From contig JAGTTD010000022.1 of the NCBI GenBank assembly GCA_018398585.1, positions 6,702,001-6,766,000 of the forward strand: a stretch of DNA of 64,000 nucleotides, given 5' to 3'. The stretch is from Simmondsia chinensis (lineage: Eukaryota > Streptophyta > Magnoliopsida > Caryophyllales > Simmondsiaceae). Positions 11,720 to 21,919 of this stretch are shown here, one piece after another. Position numbers and translations under genes: made by a program. Under the pieces are notes generated by a model. It was given only the letters and a program-made list of their open reading frames with translations, had not been told where the DNA came from and searched no databases. Position 1 is the stretch's first letter; each line of letters opens with the position of its first letter.

Positions 11720-12537
11720 GTAAAATTTCTTGTCAAAATGCTTAATTATTCAAAAATGGTCTTTTAGAGTGTTATAAAATAGTAAGCACTAAGCATAAGC
11801 TATCAAACACAGCAACGAAATCAATAAAGTGAGCAATGATCTTACAAAGTGAATAACCACGACATGGTATAAGCCACTGTCCTACAAGGCGACTTCGCCG
11901 CTGTTAGGGTGCATAAAGAGCAACTGGCGACAGTCCTCTAGGATTAACGCCATCCAAACTATAACGTGAACTTGTTAGAAGTCGGGTGGGATGCCAAGGA
12001 AACTTTGCCCAGACTTAGAGATGAATTTAGAGGAGAAGACAGTAAAGGAAGAGAGAAGAGAACTGCGATGCTTTTGGATAATTTGAGATTAAATTGGAGT
12101 GGGGTATTTATAGCCCAAACAATATGATTGTTGGGACCTCCTAATAGTCACCTAGGAGGGACGCTTCTTTATTGATCAGCAACCATGGAAAGATGTGTCT
12201 CATAGGTAGTAATGAGCACCATAGGGAGAGCAAATAGGTAGTAATGAGCAACATAGGGAGTACAAAGGCAGTGTGCTGTTTTACGAGACAGACCCAACTA
12301 CCCATATAAGAAAGGAATTTCCGATAAAATAAAAATATCTGTAAGAATAAAGGACACCCACACCCTTGCGTGCCATTCATGGCTCCCAACTTTCTCTCGC
12401 CCATTACTTAGTTCAAGTCCTTGTCTTTATAAGGTTCTATATAAAATATCATTCCCTTCTCTACCAATGTGGGATATGGGTCTTAGAATGAGACTTCAAT
12501 TTTCTAATGTGGGTTATGCTTTGTTACATTTCCAACA
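11720..12537 (-). repeat. 5' LTR plus leader and gag start of a truncated family member
   Basis: The LTR runs 11770-12537 (TGTTATAAA..TTCCAACA) and matches the 15675 and 21129 LTRs through the CTTACAAAGTGA.TAACC region, a TATTTATAGC box (TATA on the minus strand, near 12094) and the TTTGTTACATTTCCAACA end. Left of it, 11754-11769 matches 14 of 16 bases of the leader next to the 21129 LTR, and sequence to about 11720 resembles that element's gag start. So this is a 5' end of an element cut off shortly after the leader. Flanking 5-mers (TAGAG, CGATT) do not match, as expected for a truncated copy. Confidence 0.7.
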
Positions 12538-12774
12538 CGATTCCCCACTTGAATTTCTCCCTGAGGAATCCTTGACTTAGTTGGCCGTGTGGTGTGTGGG
12601 TCACCGCATGAGTCGAGGTTTATTGGGTAGCCGAGTTCCTCGTTAGCGAAAAATTGTATTAAGTCGTCCTTTGTTCTTCCTTCTTATTTTGTCAATCCTA
12701 TTTATTTTATAAGTTTTACATTATATAATAAATATGTAAAATTGGGTAACCTGACTTTAAACGAAATAAAATTG
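12538..12774. other. Short unannotated spacer
   Basis: No feature recognised. It separates the minus-oriented LTR from a plus-oriented Copia pol fragment, so the two are not parts of one intact element. Confidence 0.4.
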
Positions 12775-14330
12775 GATCTAAGACTGTTGATTCTATTTTT
12801 AACCAATATGCTTATCATAGTGTTGCTTATCGATTTTTAATCAAGGGGTCTAATAATTCATATGCATAAGTTAGTATCATTGAATCTAGAGATGCTGAAT
12901 TCTTTGAACATATATTTCCCTATAAATCTAATGATGCACAACCTACTAGTTTTCCTTCTCATATTGTAACTATTAACCATGATCGTACTAACGATATAGA
13001 CACTCCTGAAATTCGAAAGAGTAAAAGAGTTAGGATAGAAATTGGACCCGATTTTGTTACTACTTTTCTAGCAGAAGGTAACTCCATAAATGAAGAAATT
13101 TTAAGCGTATATATGTTAGAGGAAGACTCAAAAACCTATGATGAGGCTATAAGATCCGTTGATTCGACCTTTTGGAAAGAAGTTATTAATAGAGAACTAG
13201 AATCAATGCTAAACTATCAAACATGGGAATTGGTAGACCTTCCTAGAGGATGTAAACCAATAGGTTGTAAGTGGGTCTTTAGAAAGAAAATGAAGGTTGA
13301 TGGGACCATAGATAAGTTTAAGGCGAGGTTAGTGACTAAGGGATATACCCAGAAAAAGGGGTCGAATACTTTGATGCTTATTCACCCATCACTAAAATAG
13401 CCACAATTAGAACTCTATTTGCCATTGCGTTTATTCATGATTTGGTAGTGCATCAAATGGAAGCATTTCTTAACGGTGACCTAGACGAAGAGATTTACAT
13501 GGAGCAACCTAAGGGTTTTGTTGTCCCTTGTAATGAAAAGAAAGTCTGTAAACTTATAAAATCTCTATACAGTCTCAAACAAGCACATAAACAATGGTAT
13601 AAGAAATTTAATTGCACACTAATTGCTAACAATTTTCATGTAAATAATGGTGACTCTTGTGTGTATTTTAAGTCTAATTCAAATGGATGTGTAATAGTTT
13701 GTCTATATGTTGATGACATGTTGATATTTGGCACAAACTTGGATGTTGTCAATGAAGCGAAAAACTTTCTATTCTCCAAATTTGATATAAAAGATATGGG
13801 TACATGATTTTAGGGCTTAAAATTGTGAGAACTCTCGAAGGCATAAGCCTAAACTAGTCTTACTATGTTGAGAAAATACTTAGAAAGTTTGACATATTTA
13901 ATGTTGATCCTGTAAGAACACCTTATGATCCCAGTGTATATTTAACTACACATCAAGTTGTTGCAATGTGCAACTCCAAATTTGCCAAAATAATTGGTAG
14001 TGTTATGTTTCTAATGAACTATAGTAGACCTAACATTGCGTATGCTGTAAGTAAACTTAGTAGATACACACATAATCCTAATCAAGAGCATTGGAATGTA
14101 TTAAAAAGATTGCTTAAATATTCGAAAAAAACTATGGATTGGGGACTTCCCTTCTGAAAGTTTTCTACTGTTTTAGAAGGATATTGCGACACCAATTGGG
14201 TGTCAGATAATGACGAAATTAATTTCACTAGTGGATATGTGTTCACACTAGTTGGAGGTGCTATATCCTGGAAATCTTCTAAGTAATCTTGTACTGCTAT
14301 GTCTACTATGGAATTAGAGTTCATTGTAAG
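12775..14330 (+). pseudogene. Copia pol fragment (integrase C-terminus to start of RNase H)
   Basis: Starts in the integrase C-terminal region (AYHSVAYRFLI, about 12809-12841) and runs through a linker into reverse transcriptase. RT pieces are 13113-13400 (TWELVDLPRGCKPIGCKWVF) and 13442-13807 (EEIYMEQPKGFVV, then CLYVDDMLIFG with an intact YVDD at about 13710). It continues as 13966-14157 (SRPNIAYAVSKLSRYT) and breaks off after a TMELEF-like start of RNase H near 14330. Frameshifts near 13365 and 13805 and several stops are present. It is close in sequence to the Copia at 17.4-21.1 kb but on the opposite strand. Its RT motif is the better-preserved of the two. Confidence 0.85.
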
Positions 14331-15674
14331 GTTGATATGGTCGGAGTTGTTTTCCCGTCAAAATACAAACTTTTCATATCCTTTCATATATCCTTTAATT
14401 TTCTATTAAAAAAACTTCAAACTTCGAAAACACATAAAATAAAATAATAAAAACTAAAATAATAATAATAAAATATAAATCATACATAAAATTAATTTTC
14501 TTTTACAAATGTTCAAAAATTAGTAACTGCATAAAATAAACAAGACATGAAATTGGATGGCTAAACTCATCACAGGCGTGCAGTGGGGGAGGAATGGTTT
14601 TATAACATAAATCAAATTAGAAATTTTGAATGACAACTATAAACAGAGTATTGAAATAATAGTTACATTTTATATACATCTCATACAACTGTTTGTATTG
14701 TAATTGGAGGGTTGATATGATTGGAGTTGTTTTCCGGTCAAAATTGCATTTTAGGTTTTCTATTTTGAAGATATTCATGGAGCTTTATTAGCAATTTGTT
14801 TCAATATCCCAACTGGTACCATTAGATGATGTTTATTCCGTTATATGTAGTTGTTCATTTTCCCTAATGATTATTAATTAAGCCATGTAGGTGCCTGTTT
14901 TTACTAAGGGATCCTACATGCACATCTTTTGGATTTTATCAACTCAATATTTAATTGGGCGGCTTATATAAATTACTTAAATTTGGACTCTGAAGATGAA
15001 TGAAAGCAAGGCTTAAGTCAAGCACAAAAAATATGCTTCAAATAGATTTTTGATTTACTGCATTGGATTACACGTGTCATATATATTCATCAGTAATCTA
15101 ATACATTCAACACGTACAAGTATATACAGCTGCCATGCATCGCATGAGGTTTTACTAGTAAATTATTATTGTCAAAAATAACAATATAAATGCTATTATG
15201 AACTATACAAAATTTAAAAAAAAAAGGAAAAGAAAACTAAAAAAGGTTAACTACCCCCACTCAGATACTCAAGCACATTCCCTTTCATATTTAACTGCTA
15301 ACGTTCAATTTAAATTTCCTTCCCTTTAACTACTTCTTTACCACTATTAGTTTTTACCACTCTTAGTGTACAAACCGCATCACTAATCGAGGATTTCTAA
15401 ATTGCTTCATCTTTCTTTGTCCCCTTACGGATTTCATCGTAATACCACAACATTCACAATAATAACAATTAGACAAAATTTATTCCACTTTCTTTTTTTG
15501 ATCATGAAAAATGATAAAGATTCAACAAATCGTTCACTATAAATCCAACCCTTAACAATCACTCAGAATAATCGAACTATAATACTTCATTAGGTGAGGA
15601 TTGTGCGTTGGGTAGCGAGTCTTGGATGTAGGTGGATGAGGCGATGGTCAAGAGGCATTATCGATAGTGGAGCG
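14331..15674. other. AT-rich spacer with a ~35-bp direct repeat
   Basis: No gene. A motif GTTGATATG.T.GGAGTTG followed by TTTTCC.GTCAAAAT occurs at about 14330-14365 and again at 14709-14745. The rest (15180-15240 A-rich; 15240-15674) has no recognised feature. Confidence 0.5.
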
Positions 15675-16367
15675 TGTTGTAAAACAGTGAACAATCAAAC
15701 ATAACAATGAAAACGAATAAGTGAGGAAAGATCTTACAAAGTGATTAATCGCGCCGTGGGAAAAGCCACTGTCCTAAGAGACGAAGATCAACCGACGGCT
15801 GCTAGGGTGGGCTTAGAGCGGAAGAACGAGGAAAGATGAATAGAGGAAGAGAAGAGAGAACTTCGAGAAAGAGGAGGAGGAGCTCGTTTTTGGTTTTTTG
15901 AAAAATGATGATGAAATTGCAGTATTTATAGCTAAAATCATGACTGTTGGGAGCAATCACAATCTCCCAAAGGTCAACAACGAAGGGGTGTGTTGCTTGG
16001 GAAGAACAAGCAGTAATGGAGGTCAGCTTTGGGAGAGGAAACTGCATCTTTACGAGGCGCATGCTTGGGAGAGGAGATCTATACCTTTACGAGGCGTAAT
16101 CTTAGCCGGTCAAAAGGTTTCCGATAAAATGAAAATATTCGGAATAAAAAGGACACCCACACCCTAGCCTGAGCACGGCAGGGCAGGCGGCGTGCGCGGG
16201 GGCTCGTGGCTCCCACCATTCTCTCACCCATGATTTAACTCAAATCCTATTGTTTACAAGGGCATATATAAACTACCTCTCCCTCCCCTAAATTGCCAAT
16301 GTGAGATGTAGGTTTTACTTAGGACTTCATTTATCCAATTTGGCTAAACTTTGTTACATTTCCAACA
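15675..16367 (-). repeat. Left (3'-side) LTR of the Copia element
   Basis: 693 bp, TGTTGTAAAACAG..TTTCCAACA. Compared with the 791-bp right LTR it lacks a segment after position 15780 (the CGCCGCTGC..GGTGCAC part and the stretch after it). A TATTTATAGC box at about 15925 is the minus-strand TATA. Followed at 16368 by GAGTG, one change from the GAGCG duplication. Confidence 0.85.
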
Positions 16368-17362
16368 GAGTGAGCAAAAGGCAGCAAACGATGGTATGTT
16401 AAGTTATTATGTATTACGACTTTTTTACAACAACTATATTTTGATATATCACTTAGGCACATTGAGATTTGAAGATTTATCATTTAAGTAACCCAGCTTT
16501 AGAGTATATACATTGAAGCACCCTGAGGTCTAAAGATTTTTATCACTGATGTATCGTTACATTTCAAAATTTTATCAATTACGTATTCTTTTCCAAAATT
16601 CGGTAGATGTTTATTAGAAATTGCTAATATGAAGCATAATTACAACAGTATTGGTGTTTTCCATAATAATTATAACATAATTGTATGAATACATGAATAA
16701 TCTACTCCTATATTTCAGAAAAATATAATAAATAAAAAATACTTTTAAAAAGCAAAAAAGTAAAAGATGAAAGGTATACTCACTCTATTGCTAATTTATA
16801 AGATTATAATGGCATTTGCAAGAAAAAAAATAAAATTAAAACATCACAAAGATGACATAAATGGTGAAAAAAGGCAATTTTTTTAGGAAAAATAAAATTT
16901 CAAAAAAAATAAACGGGCAAGAAAAATAACCAAGGTATAAACAAAGAAAAAATTTAACCAAAAAAACTGCAGTGAAAAATTTGTTTATGAAGAAATTTAT
17001 AAGATAGTTAAGAAGTTGAAATGTATTTCTTAAAACAACATAATTTTGAGTTTGTAAAAATATATGAATGAAAAATACAAAACAAAGAAAAAAAATCATA
17101 ATATTAAAACAATTTGGCAAAATAATTTTATAAGTTGAAAAGAGTTATCTCAAAAAATAACAGTCATCCAATAAAATTTACCCAATTTGCTTATTTTGTA
17201 GCGCCTATGCTTAAATTTTCTGGAGTTAAAAAAATGGGGAAAAGCATTACAAAATAATTTTATAAATGTCCCCTTTGATAGAGATTTAAATAAATGCAAA
17301 AAATATATAATAAAAAAAGGCATGAGATGGAAAAATAATATTTCCATTAAAACTCGATTGGA
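16368..17362. repeat. Duplicated flanking block, left copy
   Basis: 995 bp of A-rich sequence that pairs base for base, with scattered differences, with 21920-22909. Both copies start right after an LTR (GAGTGAGCAAAAG / GAGCGAGCAAAAG) and end at ..ACTCGATTGGA. The small minus-strand open frames at 16836-17120 and 22431-22667 are the same A/T-rich text in the two copies, not a gene. Confidence 0.85.
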
Positions 17363-17850
17363 AAAAGGGGAAACAATAATATGGCCTAAAACAGCTATGG
17401 CTGCTTGATTATCACAGTGCAATGCAACTTATGGAGCTGGATGCCCCCACAATGGCACATCTGCAAGTAAGCTTCTCAGCCATTCAGCTTCATGTCCTGT
17501 CAACTCAAGAGTAATAAATTCTGATTCCATGGTAGATTTGGCAGTACAAGATTGCTTAGACGACTTCTAGGATATAGTACCTCCACCTAGTGTAAAAACA
17601 TAGCCACTAGTGGAGTTTATTTTATCGTTATCAGATACCCAGTTTGCATTGCTATATCCTTCTAATACAGCACGAAATTTTGTAAAATGAAGTCCCCAGT
17701 CCATGGTTCCTTTTAGATATTTAAGCAATCTTTTTAAAGCATTCTACTGTTGTTCATTTGGTTATAAGTATATCTACTAAGTTTGCTTACCGTATATGAA
17801 ATGTCAGGCCTGGTATAGTTCATTAAGAATATAACGCTTCCAATTATCTT
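17363..17850 (-). pseudogene. Copia RNase H region, truncated
   Basis: Continues the RT: a SRYTYN motif near 17760, then decayed RNase H pieces down to HCDNQAAIAVLG (about 17420-17385), which is the conserved RNase H Asp-containing motif. The frame is then cut at 17362 by the junction with the duplicated flank. The C-terminal third of RNase H and any polypurine tract are missing. Confidence 0.75.
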
Positions 17851-18765
17851 AGTACATTTAGACTGGCACATTGCAACACCTCTATGTTTAGTCAAGTGTA
17901 TACTGGGGTCAAAATGTGTTCTTATAGAATCAACATCAAACATGTCAAACCTTCTAAGGATTTTTTCCGCATAGTGAGACTGATTAAGGCTGATGTCTTC
18001 AGGAGTCCTAAAAATTTTAACTCCTAAAATTACATCCGCCTCACCTAGATCCTTCATATCAAATTTGGAACTTAGAAAGTTTTTAGTTTCAGTGACAATG
18101 TTTAGAGTTATGCCAAAAATCAACATATTATCAACGTATAAGCAGATAATAATACACCCATTACAATCAGACTTAGAGTATACAAAAGATTCTACGTCAT
18201 TCACATGAAAGTTGTTAGCAATCAAGGTGTTATTAAATTTTTCATGCCACTACTTTGGTGCTTGTTTTAGGCTATATAGAGATTTGATTAATTTGCACAC
18301 TTTATGCTCTTGGCCTGAAACTACAAACCCCTCTGGTTGCTCCATATATATCTCTTCATCTAAGTCACCATTTAGAAAGTCAGTTTTAACATCCATTTGA
18401 TGGACAATCAAATTATGTATAGAAGCAATAGTAATCAATGTCCTCATAGTGGCTACTTTAGTGAAGGGTGAGTATGTATCAAAATAATCAACTCCCTTTC
18501 TTTGTGTAAATCCCTTAGCCACTAGTATAGCCTTAAATTTATCTATTGACCCATCAGCCTTTAGTTCCCCTTTGAATATCCACTTACAGCCAATCGGTTT
18601 GTATCCTCTAGGGATGTCTACCAGTTCCCAAGTATGGTCATTCAGAATTGACTCTAATTCATTGTTAATGGCTTCTTTGCAAAATGTGGAGTCAACAAAT
18701 TTCATGGCTTCTTTATACGTCTTTGGATCTTCTTCTAGCATATAGGCATACATAATTTCCTCATT
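17734..18765 (-). pseudogene. Copia reverse transcriptase, catalytic motif YVDN
   Basis: The first piece, from about 18753, carries MLEEDPKTYKEAM, DHTWELVDIPRGYKPIGCKW and VHQMDVKTDFLNGDLDEEIY. The second piece, from 18225, carries IICLYVDNMLIFG and SRYTYN. The order is that of the Copia RVT_2 domain. A stop or frameshift near 18240 separates the pieces. The usual YVDD reads YVDN here (codon 18127-18129), so the second metal-binding Asp is lost and polymerase activity is not expected. The related fragment at 13.7 kb keeps YVDD. Confidence 0.9.
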
Positions 18766-18782
18766 TATCTCATCATGTCCAG

Positions 18783-19640
18783 TTAATAGGTGATAAAGTT
18801 AGCTCCAAAGCTATTTTCTTTTCTAGCTCTTTTACTCCTTATTTTCGGTGTGTCAGTTTCATCAGTATTCTCAATGTTAGAAGGCATAGGGTTAGGAGTT
18901 ACAGACTGAACATTAGATCTCATGGGAAATGTGTGTTCGAAGAACTCGGCATCTCTTGATTCCATTATACTACCACATGTAAAGGAGTCGTTTTGGCCTT
19001 TAATTAAAAACCTATATGCCGCACTATGATATGCATATCCAATAAAGATGAAATCAGTGGTCTTAGATCCAATTTTGCTTTTTTTAAAGTCGGGTAGTCC
19101 AACTTTGGCCAGACACCTCACACTTTAAGGTATTTCGAATTAGGGGCGTAGCCTTTCCATAATTCATAAGGCATTTTATCAAGTTTCTTATGAGGTACAC
19201 GGTTCAGTACATGACAACAAATAGAATCGCTCCCCCCCCCCCCCCCCCCCCCCCCCATATTATCAGAAAGTCCAGCACTTATTAGCATATCATTCATCAT
19301 GTTTTTCAAAGTTCTATTTTTATTTTCCAGCAATGCCATTTGACTCTAGACAGTAAGGGGGTGTTCTTTCATGTATTATTCCTCTTTCTTCGCAAAATAT
19401 CTCGTGGGAAGTAGGGTCATATTCCCCTCCTCTATCAAACCTAATTCTTTTTTTTTTTCTTCTTCCTAGTTGATTTTCAACCTCGGCTTGATATTTTAAG
19501 AACATTTGTTAAGTTTCATCTTTACTCCTTAAAAGGTATACCATGGTATACCTAGAGTGGTCATCTACAAAGATTATGTAAAATCTTTTACCACCCTTAC
19601 TCATTGTTCTTTTAAAATCCCTTAAGTCGCTATGGACCAA
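18783..19640 (-). pseudogene. Copia integrase
   Basis: Core pieces: IRFDRGGEYDPTSHEIF (about 19445-19395, the second catalytic Asp region) and a TPPYCLESNGIAGK motif (around 19340-19325) where the family normally has SNGIAERKN, so the third catalytic residue (Glu) appears changed. These are followed by LKNMMNDMLISAGLSDNM. The frame then runs into a 25-nt C tract on the plus strand (19232-19256), translated as poly-Gly, where relatives have a short WG.AI sequence. Past it: CHVLNRVPHKKLDKMPYEL, then IGSKTTDFIFIGYAYHSAAYR (19060-19000). Broken by frameshifts at the tract and near 19120. Confidence 0.85.
19232..19256. repeat. Poly-C tract, 25 nt, inside Copia integrase
   Basis: On the coding (minus) strand this is 25 G replacing a short TGGGG-type stretch. 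It disrupts the integrase frame. Confidence 0.95.
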
Positions 19641-19649
19641 TTCCAGCAG

Positions 19650-20250
19650 TTCGGTGTGTCTTTCTACAGATTTAAATGGTTTTTTAGCGTATTTGGCTCA
19701 ACGCACACTTCACATTTAGAAAAATCCTTAATGTTAAAATTAGGGATTAAGTTCATTTTCTTTAAACGTTTATTAGAGTTAACATTCACATGTCCTAAAC
19801 GAGCATGCCATAAATCAAGGGAATCAGCGATATAAGCAGAAGAAGTACTGACATTCATTTCATTAGCACATTTTGTGTCAATGATAAATCAACCCCCTTT
19901 ACAGTAACCCTTCACCGTTCCCAGTTAGCACGAGTCTATCAGAATCAAAAGCTAATTTTAAACCAGCTTTAATGAGAAGACTACAAGATATTAAGTTTTT
20001 ACGCATATCAACCACATGTAGCACATTAGTCAATGTAAGCATTTTACCAGAGGTGAGTTTTAAAGAAATCTTTCCTTTTCCGAGGTTTGGCACGGCTACT
20101 GAATTTCTCATGTAGACCATGCCGTCGTCATTTACCATCTGGCATTGTTCAAACATGTTTCGATGTGCACATAGATGTTTGGTAGCACCAGTATCCACTA
20201 TCCATTCTGTCATGTTGTTCACCAAGTTCACTCCCGAGACCACAGCTACA
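19650..20250 (-). pseudogene. Copia protease and GAG-pre-integrase region
   Basis: 20243-19899 carries EWIVDTGATKHLCAHRNMFE, an aspartic protease start with an intact DTG, then the flap-side motifs VAVPNLGKGKI and LTNVLHV. The next piece (19858-19664) carries DLWHARLGHVN and KCEVCVE, the H-x-H..C-x2-C zinc-binding module before integrase. A frame break lies between them near 19880. Confidence 0.9.
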
Positions 20251-20289
20251 ATGTTGTCAGTTTCTACAAGATTGGCCTTGTTCTCGTTG

Positions 20290-21102
20290 TCTTTGGATTA
20301 TTTCTTTTTGTTTATGCAGTCTTGTGCATGATGTCCATGTTTTCCACAAAAATAGCATTCTCCTTGAAACTTGGCCTTGGACTTATGAATTTTTCCCTCG
20401 GGCTTGAGATTGGAGCGATACCTTCTTTATTTTCCTTTAAACCTGTTAGAAGGGGCAGCTTTTGTTTCGATAATATTAGCTTTTGAATAATCATGGTGTG
20501 AGTTTGCCCCTTATCCTTTAGCCTGTTTTCCTCTTCAATTTTTAGATGACCTACAAGTTCCTCCAAAGATAGATCCTTTTGCTTATGCATCAGTAGGTTT
20601 CTATAGTCCTTCAACAAGGGCGGAAGCTTTTCGATAAGGACGTAGGCTTGAGTGATTTCACGGATTTTCAGACCTTCGGACAGTAGAGTGGTTACAATAT
20701 TTTCATGCTCATGTATTTGATCAATGATTGGTTTGTCATCGACTACTTTAAAGTCCAACCATTTGCTAACGATGTAATTTCTAGTACCCGCACCGTCGCT
20801 TCCATATTTATTAAAAAGTGTATCTCATATTTCCTTAGCAGTTTCCATTTCAACATATATGTCGAATAGACTATCGCTCATGTAATGTAGCAGTGTTCCC
20901 CTACAAGTTTATTATCTGCAATAAATTTTTCCTCATAGGCTAGTTTAGAAGTTTCTTCTCCGGGAAAATTCTTTTCATAGATTACATAATCAATATTAAG
21001 TTGTTATAGATGGAACAGCAGCTTAAGAGACCAGCGTTTGTAATTCTTCCCATTTAGAAATTCAAGTTTAGACATATCGGGAAGAGAAAATTTCGTTGCC
21101 AT
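20290..21102 (-). pseudogene. Copia gag
   Basis: ATG at 21102 (27 nt after the LTR) starts MATKFSLPDMSKLEFLNGKN, the usual N-terminus of this Copia group. A stop follows within about 35 codons. The helical UBN2-type domain continues in 20758-20312 (KPIIDQIHEHENIVTTLLSE, LPPLLKDYRNLLMHKQKD). The CCHC knuckle CYFCGKHGHHAQDC lies at about 20355-20315 in another frame. The short leader is unusual because it leaves no room for a standard PBS before the start codon. Confidence 0.85.
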
Positions 21103-21112
21103 GATTGAAATT

Positions 21113-21126
21113 AAATCGTCTTTTAG
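21113..21126 (-). promoter_or_regulatory. Candidate primer-binding position, complementary to own LTR
   Basis: Starting 2 nt after the 5' LTR, the element strand reads CTAAAAGACGATTT. There is no TGG or GGTATCAGAGC as expected for tRNA priming. The same 14-mer stands on the opposite strand inside the LTR at 21229-21242, so the RNA could fold back and pair perfectly over 14 nt with a loop of about 100 nt. The leader 16-mer is also kept (14/16) beside the LTR at 11770. Function as a self-primer site is an inference. Confidence 0.4.
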
Positions 21127-21128
21127 AT

Positions 21129-21919
21129 TGTTGTAAACTAGTAAATAATCAAACACAGCACTGAAAACAAATAAGTAAGGAAAGATCGTACAAAGTGATT
21201 AACCGCACCGTGGGAAAAAGCCACTGTCCTAAAAGACGATTTCGCCGCTGCTAGGGTGCACACAAATCAACCGACGGCCATCCTCCAAGATTAACAAAAT
21301 CCGACCTTTAAAGTGTACTCGTTAGAAGCCGGGGGGGATGCTAACAAACTTTTCCCCAAACTTAGAGCGGAAGAACGAGGAAAGATGAATAGAAGAAGAG
21401 AGGAGAGAACTTAAAGAAAGAGGAGGGGGAACTCGTTTTTGGTTTTTAAAAAATTGCTAATGAAATTGTAGTATTTATAGCTAAAATCGTGACTGTTGGG
21501 AGCAGCCACAACCTCTGAAAAGGTCAACAATGAAGGGGTGTGTTGCTTGGGAAGAACAAGTAGTAATAAAAGTCGGCTTTGGGAGAGGGAACTGCGCCTT
21601 TACGAGGCGCATGCTTGGGAGAGGAGACTTATTCCTTTACGAGGCGTATTGATAGCCGGTGAAAAGGTTTCCGATAAAATAAAAATATTCATAATAAAAA
21701 GGACACCCACACTCACACCCGAGCAAGGGGCGGCGGGTGAGTGCCACACGCGCACTTGTGATTCCCACCATTCTCGCACCCATGACTTAATTCAAATCCT
21801 ATTGTTTACAAGGGCATATGTCAACCACCTTTCGCTCCCCTAAATTGCCAATGTGGGATGTAGGTTTTACTTATGACTTCATTTATCCAATTTGGCTAAA
21901 CTTTGTTATACTTTCAACA
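21129..21919 (-). repeat. Right (5') LTR of the Copia element
   Basis: 791 bp, TGTTGTAAACTAG..CTTTCAACA, transcribed right to left. A TATTTATAGC on the plus strand at 21472-21481 gives a minus-strand TATAAATA, which places a likely start near 21445 and an R-U5 of about 320 nt. The outer flank is GAGCG (21920-21924). Confidence 0.85.

Larger units (their letters stand above)
15675..21919 (-). mobile_element. Copia element with both LTRs and TSD GAGCG, carrying an internal rearrangement
   Basis: Outer limits are LTRs 15675-16367 and 21129-21919, each TGTTGTAAA..CAACA, flanked by GAGCG at 15670-15674 and GAGCG at 21920-21924. Coding runs right to left. The block 16368-17362, between the left LTR and the truncated RNase H, is not normal Copia sequence. 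It is a copy of the DNA that lies outside the right LTR (21920-22909). The simplest reading is H-LTR-internal joined to a second H-LTR unit by unequal exchange or tandem duplication, so the left LTR may be a former solo LTR of the same insertion. Not mobile in this form. Confidence 0.8.

Noticed and set aside
12775..14330. Part of one element with the LTR at 11770-12537
   Set aside because: The LTR is oriented on the minus strand while the pol fragment is on the plus strand, so they cannot belong to one intact insertion.
16836..17120. Hydrophobic 94-codon frame, repeated at 22431-22667
   Set aside because: The recurrence is due to DNA duplication, the frame is A/T-driven and its length differs between copies; no evidence of selection.
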